NCBI GenBank assembly: GCA_022483465.1
Contig: JAKVNF010000003.1
Coordinates: 186,001 to 250,000, forward strand
Length of the DNA: 64,000 bases
DNA from: Lachnospiraceae bacterium
Lineage (GTDB): Bacteria; Bacillota; Clostridia; Lachnospirales; Lachnospiraceae
Reading direction: 5' to 3'
Shown here: positions 7,030-16,114 of the stretch, piece after piece
How positions within the stretch are numbered: position 1 is the first letter of the stretch
How the letters are laid out: every line of letters starts with the position of its first letter
Notes under the pieces: model-generated
Database searches by the model: none
What the model was told of the DNA's origin: nothing
What the model saw: the letters and a program-made list of their open reading frames with translations, nothing else
Position numbers and translations under genes: made by a program

Positions 7030-9723
7030 ATGAAGAAAGAACTTGCCAAGACCTACGATCCCAAGGGCATTGAGGATCGGATCTACCAGAAGTGGGAGGA
7101 GAAGAAGTACTTCCACGCGGTGGTGGACCACTCCAAGCAGCCCTTTACCATTGTCATCCCGCCGCCGAACATCACCGGCCAGCTGCACATGGGCCATGCC
7201 CTGGATGAGACCATGCAGGACATCATCATCCGCTTCAAGAGGATGCAGGGATATGAGGCGCTCTGGCAGCCGGGCACCGACCATGCCTCCATCGCCACCG
7301 AGGTCAAGGTGATCAACGAGCTGAAGAAGCAGGGCATCACCAAGCAGGATCTGGGCCGCGAGGGCTTCCTCAAGAAGTGCTGGGAGTGGCGCGAGGAGTA
7401 CGGCCACCGCATCGTCAACCAGCTCAAGAAGCTCGGCGCCTCCTGCGACTGGGACCGCGAGCGCTTCACGATGGACGAGGGCTGCAGCAGAGCCGTCACG
7501 GAAACCTTCGTGCGCATGTATGAGAAGGGCTACATCTACAAGGGCAACCGCATTGTGAACTGGTGCCCGAAGTGCCAGACCTCCATCTCCGACGCAGAGG
7601 TGGAGTACAAGGAGCAGGCCTCCCACTTCTGGCACATCAAGTATCCGCTGGTCGAGGATGACGGCTCCATCTCCAAGACAAGATTCCTGGAGTTTGCAAC
7701 CACCCGTCCCGAGACCATGCTGGGCGATACCGCCCTCGCCGTGAACCCGGAGGACAAGAGATATCAGGACCTCATCGGCAAGTACGCATGGCTTCCCATC
7801 ATGAACCGGAAGATCCCGATCGTCGCCGATGAGCACGCCGATCCCGAGGAGGGAACCGGTGTCGTGAAGATCACCCCTGCCCACGACCCCAACGACTTTG
7901 AGGTCGGAAAGCGCCACAACCTGCCTGTCATCAACATCCTGAACGATGACGCTACGATCAACGAGAACGGCGGCAAATATCAGGGTATGGACCGGTATGA
8001 GGCGAGAGAGGCAATCGTCAAGGAACTCGATTCCATGGGGCTTCTGGTCGGCATTGAGAACCTGACGCACAACGTCGGCACCCATGACCGCTGCGGCACC
8101 ACCGTGGAGCCCATGGTGAAGGAGCAGTGGTTTGTCCGCATGGACGAGCTGATCAAGCCCGCCATCAAGGCCGTGGAGAACGGGGACATCCAGCTGGTGC
8201 CCGACTCCATGAAGAAGACCTACTTCAACTGGACGAACAACATCAAGGACTGGTGCATCTCGAGACAGCTCTGGTGGGGCCATCGTATCCCCGCCTGGTA
8301 CTGCGACGACTGCGGCGAGACCATTGTCGCGCGGACCGCGCCGGACAAGTGCCCCAAGTGCGGCAGCACGCACCTGCACCAGGATCCCGACACCCTGGAC
8401 ACCTGGTTCTCCTCCGCCCTCTGGCCGTTTGAGACCCTGGGCTGGCCGGATGAGACCGAGGACCTCAAGTACTTCTATCCGACGGATGTCCTGGTGACCG
8501 GATACGACATCATCTTCTTCTGGGTCATCCGCATGATCTTCTCGGGCTACGAGCAGATGGGAGAGCGGCCCTTCAAGACCGTCCTGTTCCACGGACTCGT
8601 CCGCGACGATCAGGGCAGAAAGATGTCCAAGTCCCTTGGAAACGGCATCGATCCTCTGGAGGTCATCGACAAGTACGGCGCAGATGCCCTGCGCCTGACG
8701 CTGATCACCGGCAATGCCCCCGGAAACGACATGCGCTTCTACTGGGAGCGTGTGGAGGCAAACCGCAACTTTGCAAACAAGGTCTGGAACGCCTCCCGCT
8801 TCATCATGATGAACATGCCGGTGGACGAGCAGGGCAACTGGATCGAGGCGGACTCCTCCGTGATGCCAAAGCACCTCGAGACCGAGGACAAGTGGATCCT
8901 CTCCCTCTACAACGACACCGTTCGGGAAGTCACCGACAACATGGAGAAGTACGAGCTCGGCATCGCCGTCTCCAAGGTCTATGACTTCATCTGGGGATCC
9001 TTCTGCGACTGGTACATCGAGATGGTCAAGCCCCGTCTGTATGAGACCGAGGACGCTGCCTCCAAGGAGGCCGCACTCTGGACGCTGCAGACCGTCCTGA
9101 AGGGCGCCTTAAAGCTCCTGCACCCCTACATGCCGTTCATCACCGAGGAGATCTTCACGACGATCCAGTCGAAGGAAGAGACCATCATGACCTCCGCATG
9201 GCCGGTCTATCAGGACGCCTGCCACTTCCCCGAGCAGGAGAAGGCGGTGGAGCGGATCATGGAGGCCGTCCGCGGCATCCGCACCGCCCGCACCGAGCAC
9301 AACGTGGCACCGTCCCGCAAGGCAAAGGTCATCGTGACCAGCGAGAAGGAGGAGGTCCGCCGGATCTTCGAGGACGGAAAACTCCTTTTCGCAAAGCTCG
9401 CCAACGCCTCTGAGGTCCAGACGGCAGCAGACGCGAAGGATGTCCCGGAGGGCTCCATCTCCGTGGTTCTTCCGGACGCCGTGCTCTACCTGCCTCTGGC
9501 AGACCTCGTGGACGTCGCCGCAGAGCTCGCCCGCCTGGAGAAGGAGGAGGCCCGCCTTGCCGGCGAGCTTGCCCGCTCCCAGAAGATGCTCTCCAACGAG
9601 CGATTCCTTGCCAAGGCTCCCAAGGCCAAGATCGACGAGGAGAAGGAGAAGCAGAAGAATTACGAGGCACAGATGGAGGGCGTCCGCAGAGAGCTCGCCC
9701 AGATGAGGGCTCTTTCGAAATGA
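7030..9723 (+). CDS. valS: Valyl-tRNA synthetase
   Basis: An 897-residue class I synthetase that charges tRNA-Val. The HIGH motif appears as LHMGH at about residues 53-57 after PPPNITG. The KMSKS motif is RKMSKSLGNG near residues 530-540. The CP1 editing domain lies between them, including the ATTRPETMLGDTA segment typical of ValRS/IleRS. The anticodon-binding domain and a C-terminal coiled coil (roughly residues 830-895) complete the protein, which distinguishes ValRS from IleRS and LeuRS. CPKC and CDDC/CPKC pairs suggest zinc sites. The ATG at 7030 follows GAAGAGGAA. Its stop overlaps the folC start (ATGA), the conserved Firmicute valS-folC pairing. Confidence 0.97.
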   Translation: MKKELAKTYDPKGIEDRIYQKWEEKKYFHAVVDHSKQPFTIVIPPPNITGQLHMGHALDETMQDIIIRFKRMQGYEALWQPGTDHASIATEVKVINELKKQGITKQDLGREGFLKKCWEWREEYGHRIVNQLKKLGASCDWDRERFTMDEGCSRAVTETFVRMYEKGYIYKGNRIVNWCPKCQTSISDAEVEYKEQASHFWHIKYPLVEDDGSISKTRFLEFATTRPETMLGDTALAVNPEDKRYQDLIGKYAWLPIMNRKIPIVADEHADPEEGTGVVKITPAHDPNDFEVGKRHNLPVINILNDDATINENGGKYQGMDRYEAREAIVKELDSMGLLVGIENLTHNVGTHDRCGTTVEPMVKEQWFVRMDELIKPAIKAVENGDIQLVPDSMKKTYFNWTNNIKDWCISRQLWWGHRIPAWYCDDCGETIVARTAPDKCPKCGSTHLHQDPDTLDTWFSSALWPFETLGWPDETEDLKYFYPTDVLVTGYDIIFFWVIRMIFSGYEQMGERPFKTVLFHGLVRDDQGRKMSKSLGNGIDPLEVIDKYGADALRLTLITGNAPGNDMRFYWERVEANRNFANKVWNASRFIMMNMPVDEQGNWIEADSSVMPKHLETEDKWILSLYNDTVREVTDNMEKYELGIAVSKVYDFIWGSFCDWYIEMVKPRLYETEDAASKEAALWTLQTVLKGALKLLHPYMPFITEEIFTTIQSKEETIMTSAWPVYQDACHFPEQEKAVERIMEAVRGIRTARTEHNVAPSRKAKVIVTSEKEEVRRIFEDGKLLFAKLANASEVQTAADAKDVPEGSISVVLPDAVLYLPLADLVDVAAELARLEKEEARLAGELARSQKMLSNERFLAKAPKAKIDEEKEKQKNYEAQMEGVRRELAQMRALSK

Positions 9724-11057
9724 CATATGACGAAGCGCAGGACTGGATCAATCACATCCCCCGCTTTGCGAAAAAGCATGACCCCGATACACTGACCGCC
9801 TACCTGGATGCGCTGGGCGCCCCGGATCGTTCCGGGAGCCTGGTGATCCATGTGGCGGGAACAAATGGGAAAGGCAGCACCTGTTGCTACCTTTCCCATT
9901 GTTTGCGGGAGGCGGGATGGAGCACCGCAGTGTTCCTCTCGCCGCACCTGGTCACCATGCGGGAGCGGATGCGCTATAACGGGGAGATGATCTCCGAGGA
10001 GGACTTTGTCCGGATCCACGAGCGGGTCATGGCCTTGCCAAAGGAGACCGGCCTCACCCCGCCCACGTTCTTTGAGCACCTGTTTCTCATGATGGAGATC
10101 TGGGCGGCCGAGAAGCACCCGGACGCACTGATTCTGGAGACCGGCCTCGGCGGCCGGCTCGATGCGACCAACAGCGTGCGGAAAAAGGACCTCTGCGTCC
10201 TGACGAGAATCGGCATGGACCACATGCAGATCCTGGGGGATACCATCGAGAAGATCGCCGGGGAGAAGGCGGGGATATTGCGCCCCGGGGTCCCCGCGGT
10301 CTGTCTCGATGCACCGAAGGAAGCGCGGGAGGTGTTTGAAAAGAGGGCAAAAGAGCTCTCTTTGCCACTCTACGTGCTGCACACAGACGGCATCACGGCG
10401 AAGCCCACAGGCGATGGCTCCATTGATTTTTCATATGATTTTTCATATGATAAACCGAATCCGGGGGTACCGGCCAAATTGACCCCTTCCCCGGTGCACG
10501 CAAAGCTTGCCTCCCCCGCGCTCTATCAGGGGGAGAATGCGGCGCTCGCGGCCCTTGCCGTGCAGGCGCTTCGGGACCTGGGACATTCCATCCCGGACGA
10601 GGCGATCTCTGCCGGCCTTTCGGCCACCCGCTGGGAGGGAAGGATGGAAGAGGTGGAGCCCGGCTTTTACGTCGACGGCGCCCACAACGGGGACGGCTTC
10701 CGCGCCTTTTTGGAGAGCGCATCGCCCCTTTCGAAAAACCGCCACACCCTTCTTCTCTACGCCGCGATGAGAGACAAGGACTACCGCACAGAGCTTTCAG
10801 AGCTCGCCGCGTCGAAAGTCGCGGACTGGGTGGTCTTTGTCCCCCTTGCCACCTCCCGCGCCGAGGACCCGAAGGTCCTTCGGGAGGCGGCTGCCGGGAT
10901 CCTGAACTGTCCCATTACAGTTCTCTCAGGCGATGAGGGAACCAAAGAGGCGGTCCGGATCGCCCGGCGCTATCTTCAGAAATATCCGAATGCACTGGTC
11001 CTTGCCGCCGGGTCTTTGTACCTCGTCGGCGAGATCAAAGAGGAAATCGCACCATGA
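9720..11057 (+). CDS. folC: Bifunctional folylpolyglutamate synthase / dihydrofolate synthase
   Basis: A 445-residue Mur-ligase-like enzyme that adds glutamate to folates. The P-loop HVAGTNGKGST is at about residues 42-52; FLSPHLVTMRERM and LETGLGGRLDATN are family signatures. The DGAHN motif of the C-terminal domain is near residue 318. The start overlaps the valS stop by four bases. An AT-rich 12-base tandem duplication (10425-10448) encodes a repeated DFSY unit in the linker between the two domains. The frame is kept, so the enzyme is probably active. The stop overlaps the next small gene (ATGA), continuing the operon. Confidence 0.95.
   Translation: MTYDEAQDWINHIPRFAKKHDPDTLTAYLDALGAPDRSGSLVIHVAGTNGKGSTCCYLSHCLREAGWSTAVFLSPHLVTMRERMRYNGEMISEEDFVRIHERVMALPKETGLTPPTFFEHLFLMMEIWAAEKHPDALILETGLGGRLDATNSVRKKDLCVLTRIGMDHMQILGDTIEKIAGEKAGILRPGVPAVCLDAPKEAREVFEKRAKELSLPLYVLHTDGITAKPTGDGSIDFSYDFSYDKPNPGVPAKLTPSPVHAKLASPALYQGENAALAALAVQALRDLGHSIPDEAISAGLSATRWEGRMEEVEPGFYVDGAHNGDGFRAFLESASPLSKNRHTLLLYAAMRDKDYRTELSELAASKVADWVVFVPLATSRAEDPKVLREAAAGILNCPITVLSGDEGTKEAVRIARRYLQKYPNALVLAAGSLYLVGEIKEEIAP
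10425..10448 (+). repeat. 12-base tandem duplication inside folC
   Basis: GATTTTTCATAT occurs twice in direct succession, followed by GAT. It adds four residues (DFSY) and is strikingly AT-rich for this gene. Confidence 0.9.
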
Positions 11058-11224
11058 TCAATTTTGACGAGGAACTGCGCAAGTTCCACCCCAGTCTGGA
11101 AGTCGAAGACGTGGAGGATGCCATCTACAACCAGGACATGCAGGACATGGTGGACGTGATGCTGCGGGTCACCAGAGAGGGCATGTCGGGCGCCGAGGGC
11201 TCCCCTGCCAAGGAAAAGAACTGA
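11054..11224 (+). CDS. Small acidic protein of 56 residues
   Basis: A short gene whose ATG overlaps the folC stop (ATGA) and whose stop is 12 bases before the next start. It encodes 56 residues: an acidic N-terminal half (INFDEELRKF, VEDVEDAIYNQD), a methionine-rich helix (MQDMVDVMLRV) and a polar tail. There is no signal peptide. The codon use matches its neighbours, and the tight fit between two genes supports real expression. I do not recognise a family. It may be a small adaptor or regulator, but nothing in the sequence shows that. Confidence 0.75.
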   Translation: MINFDEELRKFHPSLEVEDVEDAIYNQDMQDMVDVMLRVTREGMSGAEGSPAKEKN

Positions 11225-11236
11225 CCAGAGGTGGCT

Positions 11237-13228
11237 ATGTACTGTTATAAATGCGGCTGTGAACTCACGAACGCCGACACCTGCCCCAACTGCGGGGCCG
11301 ATGTGCGGCAGTACCGGGAGATCATCTACACCTCCAACTACCTGTACAACCAGGGCCTGGAAAAGGCCGGGGTCCGGGACCTGTCCGGCGCCATCCTCTG
11401 CCTCAAGCAGGCGCTGGTCTACAACAAGGACAACCTGGACGCGAGAAACCTCCTGGGCCTCGTGTACTTTGAGATCGGCGAGACCGTCGCCGCGATCTCC
11501 GAGTGGGTGATCTCCAAGAACTTAAACGACAGCAGGCTCCACCAGAAGCACAACCTGGCGGAGAGCTATCTGAATCAGGTCCAGAACGACCGGCAGGTGA
11601 TGGAGAACATCTCCTCGTCGATCCAGCGCTACAACCATGCCCTGGAGTGCTGCTACTCCGACAACCTGGACGTGGCCATGCTCCAGCTGCGCAAGGTGAT
11701 CAGCGTCAACCCCCACTACCTGCGGGCAAGACAGCTCCTTGCCCTGCTCCTGATCCGGCAGCAGGACTGGCGCAAGGCCGAGCGGGAACTCCAGAAGTGC
11801 CTGCGGCTTGACATCAACAACACGGACACCCTCCGCTACCTCAAAGAGGTGGAGGAGCGCTTGCAGCAGAGCCAGGAGGGCGAGACCTTAAGGAAGCGCA
11901 CGGCTTCTGCCAGGGAGAACACCGTCCGATCAAAGAGCAGCGGCAAGAACCGCAGTGCCGCCGCCCAGCAGGGGGGCGTTATCAAGTACAAGGCGGACAA
12001 TGAGACCATCATCCAGCCCGTGGGCGGCGGCATGCCCGGCATCGACGGGTTCCGAATCCCCGGCTGGATCTACGGCCTTGTCATCGGCGTGATCGCGGGC
12101 GCGGCAGCGGTCGCGTTCCTTGTCATGCCAAGCCGCGTGCAGAGCGTGCGCACCACCGCCGCCGAGCAGGTCCGGAGCCTCTCCGAGCAGGTGGGCAGCC
12201 AGCAGGACCAGATCGACTCCCTGACCAGCCAGCTGGCGGACACGGAGAGCACCGAGAGCGCGGAGGAGACGACGGAGAGCGGCGACGAGTCCACCGACAC
12301 GGTGCAAAAGGCGCAGGATGCGCTTCTTGCCTCCGCCAACCAGTGGGTCGCGGTGACAGACCTTGCCGACAGCGCCGACACGACGGATCTCACGGACAGC
12401 TTTGCCGCCCTGGATCCCTCCACCGCAAAGGACGGCCAGGACGATGCCTTCGGCACCCTCTACGACAGCCTGTACGCGAAGCTCCAGTCCCCGATGCTCG
12501 AGCGCTTTGCCTGGGACGGCATCAACGAGTACGAGAAGGACAGCCCGGACTACGCGACCGTGGTGACGGATCTGGAGATCGCAAACCGCTTTGAGGATCC
12601 CGACAACCTGTCCATGACCTACGTGGAGCGGCTCTGGTACCTGGGCGACTCCTACTACCGGGTCTACACGGCGGCCTCCGACGAGGACAAGAAGGGTGTC
12701 TGCGCCGACTACCTGACGAAGGCAAGAACCTGCCTCGAGACCGTGACCACCGACTATCCGGACTCCGAGTACGCCTCCAACTGTGAGTCGAGGCTCCTCG
12801 ACATCGCAACCAATGCAAATCTGACAAACGCCGACGCGGCATCGACGGGCACAAGCTCTGCAGTAGGCACCGGCACGAGCGGAAGTTCGAGCTCCAGTAC
12901 GGCGGCTTCTACGAGTGCGTCCCGCTCCACCGCGGCATCCAGCACCACCGCGGCAAGCACGACGGCAGCCAGCACGACAAACAGCGCCGCTGCCGCCAGT
13001 ACGACGACCACGAAGACTGCGGCCCCTGCCGCCTCCTCGGATGCGAATGCGGGCACCGCGGCGGCGGATGCCAACACCCCTGCGGTCTCTGTGCAGGATC
13101 CCACCGCCGCGGACCAGACTGCAGCGGATCAGACGGCAGCCGATCAGACCGCCGCAGACCAGATGGCGGCCGCAGCTGCTGCCCAGGCAGCTGCGGCAGC
13201 AGCGGCAAATGCGGCAGCCGGCCAGTAA
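11237..13228 (+). CDS. Zinc-ribbon, TPR and single-membrane-span protein with an Ala/Thr-rich tail
   Basis: About 663 residues in a clear modular order. Residues 1-17 form a zinc ribbon (CYKC then CPNC). TPR-like repeats follow to about residue 215 (the DLSGAILCLKQAL and NPHYLRARQLLALLL units). A basic linker precedes one membrane helix near 275-297 (WIYGLVIGVIAGAAAVAFLV). A coiled coil (EQVRSLSEQVGSQQDQIDSL) and a further helical region follow, and the last 120 residues are low-complexity Ala/Ser/Thr with tandem AADQT units. The cytoplasmic side would hold the ribbon and TPRs, the outside the coiled coil and tail. The ATG at 11237 fits the AGAGG at 11228-11232; a GTG at 11231 overlaps that site. 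Family unknown; an envelope scaffold is plausible. Confidence 0.85.
   Translation: MYCYKCGCELTNADTCPNCGADVRQYREIIYTSNYLYNQGLEKAGVRDLSGAILCLKQALVYNKDNLDARNLLGLVYFEIGETVAAISEWVISKNLNDSRLHQKHNLAESYLNQVQNDRQVMENISSSIQRYNHALECCYSDNLDVAMLQLRKVISVNPHYLRARQLLALLLIRQQDWRKAERELQKCLRLDINNTDTLRYLKEVEERLQQSQEGETLRKRTASARENTVRSKSSGKNRSAAAQQGGVIKYKADNETIIQPVGGGMPGIDGFRIPGWIYGLVIGVIAGAAAVAFLVMPSRVQSVRTTAAEQVRSLSEQVGSQQDQIDSLTSQLADTESTESAEETTESGDESTDTVQKAQDALLASANQWVAVTDLADSADTTDLTDSFAALDPSTAKDGQDDAFGTLYDSLYAKLQSPMLERFAWDGINEYEKDSPDYATVVTDLEIANRFEDPDNLSMTYVERLWYLGDSYYRVYTAASDEDKKGVCADYLTKARTCLETVTTDYPDSEYASNCESRLLDIATNANLTNADAASTGTSSAVGTGTSGSSSSSTAASTSASRSTAASSTTAASTTAASTTNSAAAASTTTTKTAAPAASSDANAGTAAADANTPAVSVQDPTAADQTAADQTAADQTAADQMAAAAAAQAAAAAAANAAAGQ
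13090..13170 (+). repeat. 15-base tandem repeat coding for AADQT units
   Basis: The 3' end of the TPR gene carries four or so degenerate copies of a 15-base unit encoding (T/A)ADQT, ending in an alanine run. DNA copies differ at third positions, so the repeat is old or under protein-level selection. Confidence 0.7.
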
Positions 13229-13241
13229 CCCCCCAAAACCC

Positions 13242-14594
13242 ATGAACAATATCGTTATTCTTTCCAGTATTGAATTTATCTTTCGGTTCCTTCCGGTCTG
13301 TCTGCTGGCGTACCTTCTGACGCCGGCAAAGTACCGGGACACCACCCTCTTTCTCGAGAGCCTGGTGTTCTACGCCGTGGGGGAACCGGTTTTTGTGCTG
13401 CTCCTTCTGGGGCTGACTTTGGTCAACTACCTGACGGGGGAGATCCTGTACCTGGACCGGGGGAAAACCCGCTCCCGGGGCGCGGTGGCGGCCACGATGA
13501 TCGCGATCGACGCCGGGGTCCTGACCCTGTGCAAGGTGCTGGCCCTCACCGTGGACAGTTCACTCCTTCCCATCGGCCTCTCCTTCTACATCTTCAAGAT
13601 GATCTCCTACCAGGCGGACCTGTACCGGGGAAAGATCCAGACAAGGCCCACCCTGATCCGCACGGCGGCCTACTTCATGCTCTTCCCCCAGGTGACCCAG
13701 GGCCCCATCATGCGCTACGGCGTCGGCTTTGACCGGGGCGAGCACCGCACAAGCCTCGACCAGTTCGAGGAGGGCCTTGTCTACGTGGTGATGGGCCTTG
13801 GCATGAAGCTCCTCCTCGCGGACCGCCTCGGCATCCTCTGGAACGAGATCCACAAGATCGGCTACGAGAGCATCTCCACGCCCCTTGCCTGGCTCGGTGC
13901 CTACGGCTACTCCCTGCAGCTCTACTTCGACTTCTGGGGATACAGCCTGATCGCCTCCGGCGTGCTTGTGATGATGGGCTTTCCCTTTGTGGAGAACTTC
14001 ATCCACCCCTACGCCGCGGGCAGCATCAGCGACTTCTACCGCAGATGGCACGCGACCCTGGGCAGCTGGTTTCGGGACTACATCTACTTCCCGCTGGGCG
14101 GCTCCAGGCGGGGGAATGCCAGGACCGTGGCAAACCTCCTCATCGTCTGGCTTGTCACCGGCCTCTGGCACGGCGGCACCCTGAACTTTGTCATCTGGGG
14201 CATGGTGCTTGGCGTCATCATCGTCCTCGAGAAGTTTGTCTTTCAGAAGATCCTGCCGGTCCTTGGCAGGTTCAACGTCCTGGTCCTGATCCCCCTGACC
14301 TGGGTGGTCTTTGCGATCCCGAACCTTCGGGAGCTTGGCACCTACTTTGGCCGGCTCTTCCCCTTCTTTGGGATCGGCAAGACCCTGGACCCCTCGGACT
14401 TTCAGCGGTATTGGGGCATGTTTTGGCCGTATTTTCTATCCGGCGGGGTCCTCTGCGTCCCCAAGGTCTATGAGATCCTGGTGAAGCACCGCAGAAATGT
14501 CCTCGTGGTGCTGCTTCTTGCCGCCGTCTTCTGGGTCAGCGTCTACTTCATGGCCAACTCCAGCGGCAACACGTTCATGTACTTCAACTTCTGA
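13242..14594 (+). CDS. MBOAT-family membrane-bound O-acyltransferase
   Basis: A 450-residue polytopic membrane protein (about 11 helices) of the MBOAT family, like AlgI, DltB or PatA. Signature segments are SFYIFKMISYQADLYRG, FPQVTQGPIMRY, QLYFDFWGYS, FYRRWHATLGSWFRDYIY and LVTGLWHGG, which carries the catalytic His in WHG near residue 307. Such proteins move acyl groups across the membrane to an exported polymer. The start at 13242 is only 13 bases after the previous stop and lacks a good ribosome site (C-rich CCCCCCAAAACCC), so it probably relies on translational coupling. The SGNH protein just downstream is the expected partner in acyl transfer. Confidence 0.93.
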   Translation: MNNIVILSSIEFIFRFLPVCLLAYLLTPAKYRDTTLFLESLVFYAVGEPVFVLLLLGLTLVNYLTGEILYLDRGKTRSRGAVAATMIAIDAGVLTLCKVLALTVDSSLLPIGLSFYIFKMISYQADLYRGKIQTRPTLIRTAAYFMLFPQVTQGPIMRYGVGFDRGEHRTSLDQFEEGLVYVVMGLGMKLLLADRLGILWNEIHKIGYESISTPLAWLGAYGYSLQLYFDFWGYSLIASGVLVMMGFPFVENFIHPYAAGSISDFYRRWHATLGSWFRDYIYFPLGGSRRGNARTVANLLIVWLVTGLWHGGTLNFVIWGMVLGVIIVLEKFVFQKILPVLGRFNVLVLIPLTWVVFAIPNLRELGTYFGRLFPFFGIGKTLDPSDFQRYWGMFWPYFLSGGVLCVPKVYEILVKHRRNVLVVLLLAAVFWVSVYFMANSSGNTFMYFNF

Positions 14595-14609
14595 GCGGGA
14601 GGGCAGGAA

Positions 14610-15875
14610 ATGCACTTTTTCAGGCGCGCACCGCTGTTTGCGGTGCTGATCCTCACCGGCATCCTCTTCACGGCGGCGGCCGTCGTCGGCAGGAGGAACG
14701 GCTACTACGACAGGTATGCGCAGAACGGGTGGGAAAAGCCCTTCTTCACCCAGGTCTTTTTGGGCATTCACGACAAGGTCTATCCATGGGGCGCTTCCGA
14801 GAGCAAGGCGGAGCAGGAGGCCCAGGCGCTTCTTGCGGACAATAGCTCCACCGAGGAAGCGGCTGCGGAGGCCTCCACAGAGACCGCTGCTGCAGAAGAA
14901 ACTGGCGCCGCGGCGTCCACGGAGGCGCCCGCGGTGGATTGGAACCTGCCCGCCTCCTCCACCAACGAGGTGGTGCAGGCCGTGGACTACGGCAACAGCG
15001 ACCCCAACTACGTCGCCCCCAAGGACACGGTCTGGGAGCGGGACACGGACCCCTCCAGCATCTTTGCCACCAACGGGACCTACTACCCGCTGCAGCAGGT
15101 GGATGACAGCTACTTCAAGGACGCGATCTTCATCGGCGACTCCCGCACGGAGGGCCTCTACGTCTACAGCAGCATGCGCAACGGCATCACGACCTTCGAC
15201 GCCAAGGACTCGGTGACGATCTACGGCATCTATGACACCGCCCTGGACTTCTACGGGGTGGATGGCACCACCGGCTCCAAGACCGCGATGGAGGCCCTGC
15301 AGGAGAAGCAGTACCGCAAGGTGTACTTCTCCGTCGGCGTCAACGAGCTGGGCATGCCCACGAAAGACTACTTCGAGCACTACAAGGAGTTCATCCAGGT
15401 CATCCGCAAGCTCCAGCCCGACGCGATCATCTACGTGGAGGGCATCATGCACGTGACGGGAAGCTACGCAAAGAGCAATTCCGTCTACAACAACACCAAC
15501 ATCGTGGGCCGGAACGAGGCCCTCTCGACGCTGGCCAACGGCCGGGACATCTTTTACATCGACATGAACTCCGCGGTCTGCGACGCGGACGGAAACCTGC
15601 CGGAGGACATCTCCTACGACGGCGTCCACCTGAAGGCCTCCGCCTACGAGACCTGGCACCAGTTCCTGCTGCAGAACGCCGCGGTTCGAAACAGCGATGA
15701 TTGGACGCCGCAGGCGCAAGGCGACGCGGCGTCCGGTGAGAGCACTGGCACGCAGACGCCTGGCACCGATACGCCCGCAGTGGACCAGAGCGCGGAGACG
15801 ACCGGGACGGACGAGACCGGTGTTTCGGCGACGGACGGTGTCTCGTCCCAGGCTTCCCAGGAGGCAGCGCAGTGA
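14610..15875 (+). CDS. Membrane-anchored SGNH/GDSL hydrolase, likely MBOAT partner
   Basis: A 421-residue protein with an N-terminal membrane anchor (about residues 7-27), a low-complexity Ala/Glu/Thr/Ser linker (about 65-110) and an SGNH domain from about 165 to 355. The nucleophile block is FIGDSRTEGL near residue 176, the GxxN block is GVNELGM, and the catalytic DxxH is DGVHL near 337-340. The C-terminal 60 residues are Thr/Ser/Ala-rich. The gene lies 15 bases after the MBOAT gene with GGAGGGCAGG before the ATG. In PatA/PatB-like systems the MBOAT exports acyl groups and the SGNH protein transfers them to wall or polysaccharide, which is the likely role here. It could be an esterase instead. 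Confidence 0.88.
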   Translation: MHFFRRAPLFAVLILTGILFTAAAVVGRRNGYYDRYAQNGWEKPFFTQVFLGIHDKVYPWGASESKAEQEAQALLADNSSTEEAAAEASTETAAAEETGAAASTEAPAVDWNLPASSTNEVVQAVDYGNSDPNYVAPKDTVWERDTDPSSIFATNGTYYPLQQVDDSYFKDAIFIGDSRTEGLYVYSSMRNGITTFDAKDSVTIYGIYDTALDFYGVDGTTGSKTAMEALQEKQYRKVYFSVGVNELGMPTKDYFEHYKEFIQVIRKLQPDAIIYVEGIMHVTGSYAKSNSVYNNTNIVGRNEALSTLANGRDIFYIDMNSAVCDADGNLPEDISYDGVHLKASAYETWHQFLLQNAAVRNSDDWTPQAQGDAASGESTGTQTPGTDTPAVDQSAETTGTDETGVSATDGVSSQASQEAAQ

Positions 15876-16114
15876 GAGAGATGGAATTCAAGATGGAGCG
15901 GCCGGGTCTTCTGCACGAGGGGGACGAGGTGACGGTCTCCGAGGGCGTTCTTCCCAGCAACTACTACTACACGATCGACCCGTCCCTTGCGATGAGCGGG
16001 AACATCCCGTTCCCCAAGCGCCTGCACGCCCGGAAGGGGACCGTCAAGGCGGTCATCCAGAACGAGCGGGGCTATTACGTGACCGCGGTCTTTGACGAGG
16101 AGGAGCCCGAATGA
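15872..16114 (+). CDS. Small unassigned protein (80 residues)
   Basis: A short gene overlapping the previous stop (GTGA), with AGGAGG about 7 bases before the GTG, so GTG 15872 is preferred over ATG 15881. The product is soluble and beta-rich in appearance (LLHEGDEVTVSEGVLPSNYYY; GTVKAVIQNERGYYVTAVFDE), resembling a small SH3-like or KOW-like barrel. The stop overlaps the EamA start. The family is not recognised. Its place between the acyltransfer genes and the transporter suggests co-expression only. Confidence 0.7.
   Translation: MREMEFKMERPGLLHEGDEVTVSEGVLPSNYYYTIDPSLAMSGNIPFPKRLHARKGTVKAVIQNERGYYVTAVFDEEEPE

Noticed and set aside
6859-8874. 671-codon minus-strand open frame across valS
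   Set aside because: Antisense to valS with no family similarity; the plus strand holds clear synthetase motifs.
12900-13230. CRISPR-like or microsatellite array at the end of the TPR gene
   Set aside because: The repeats are protein-coding, degenerate, without unique spacers, and stay in frame.
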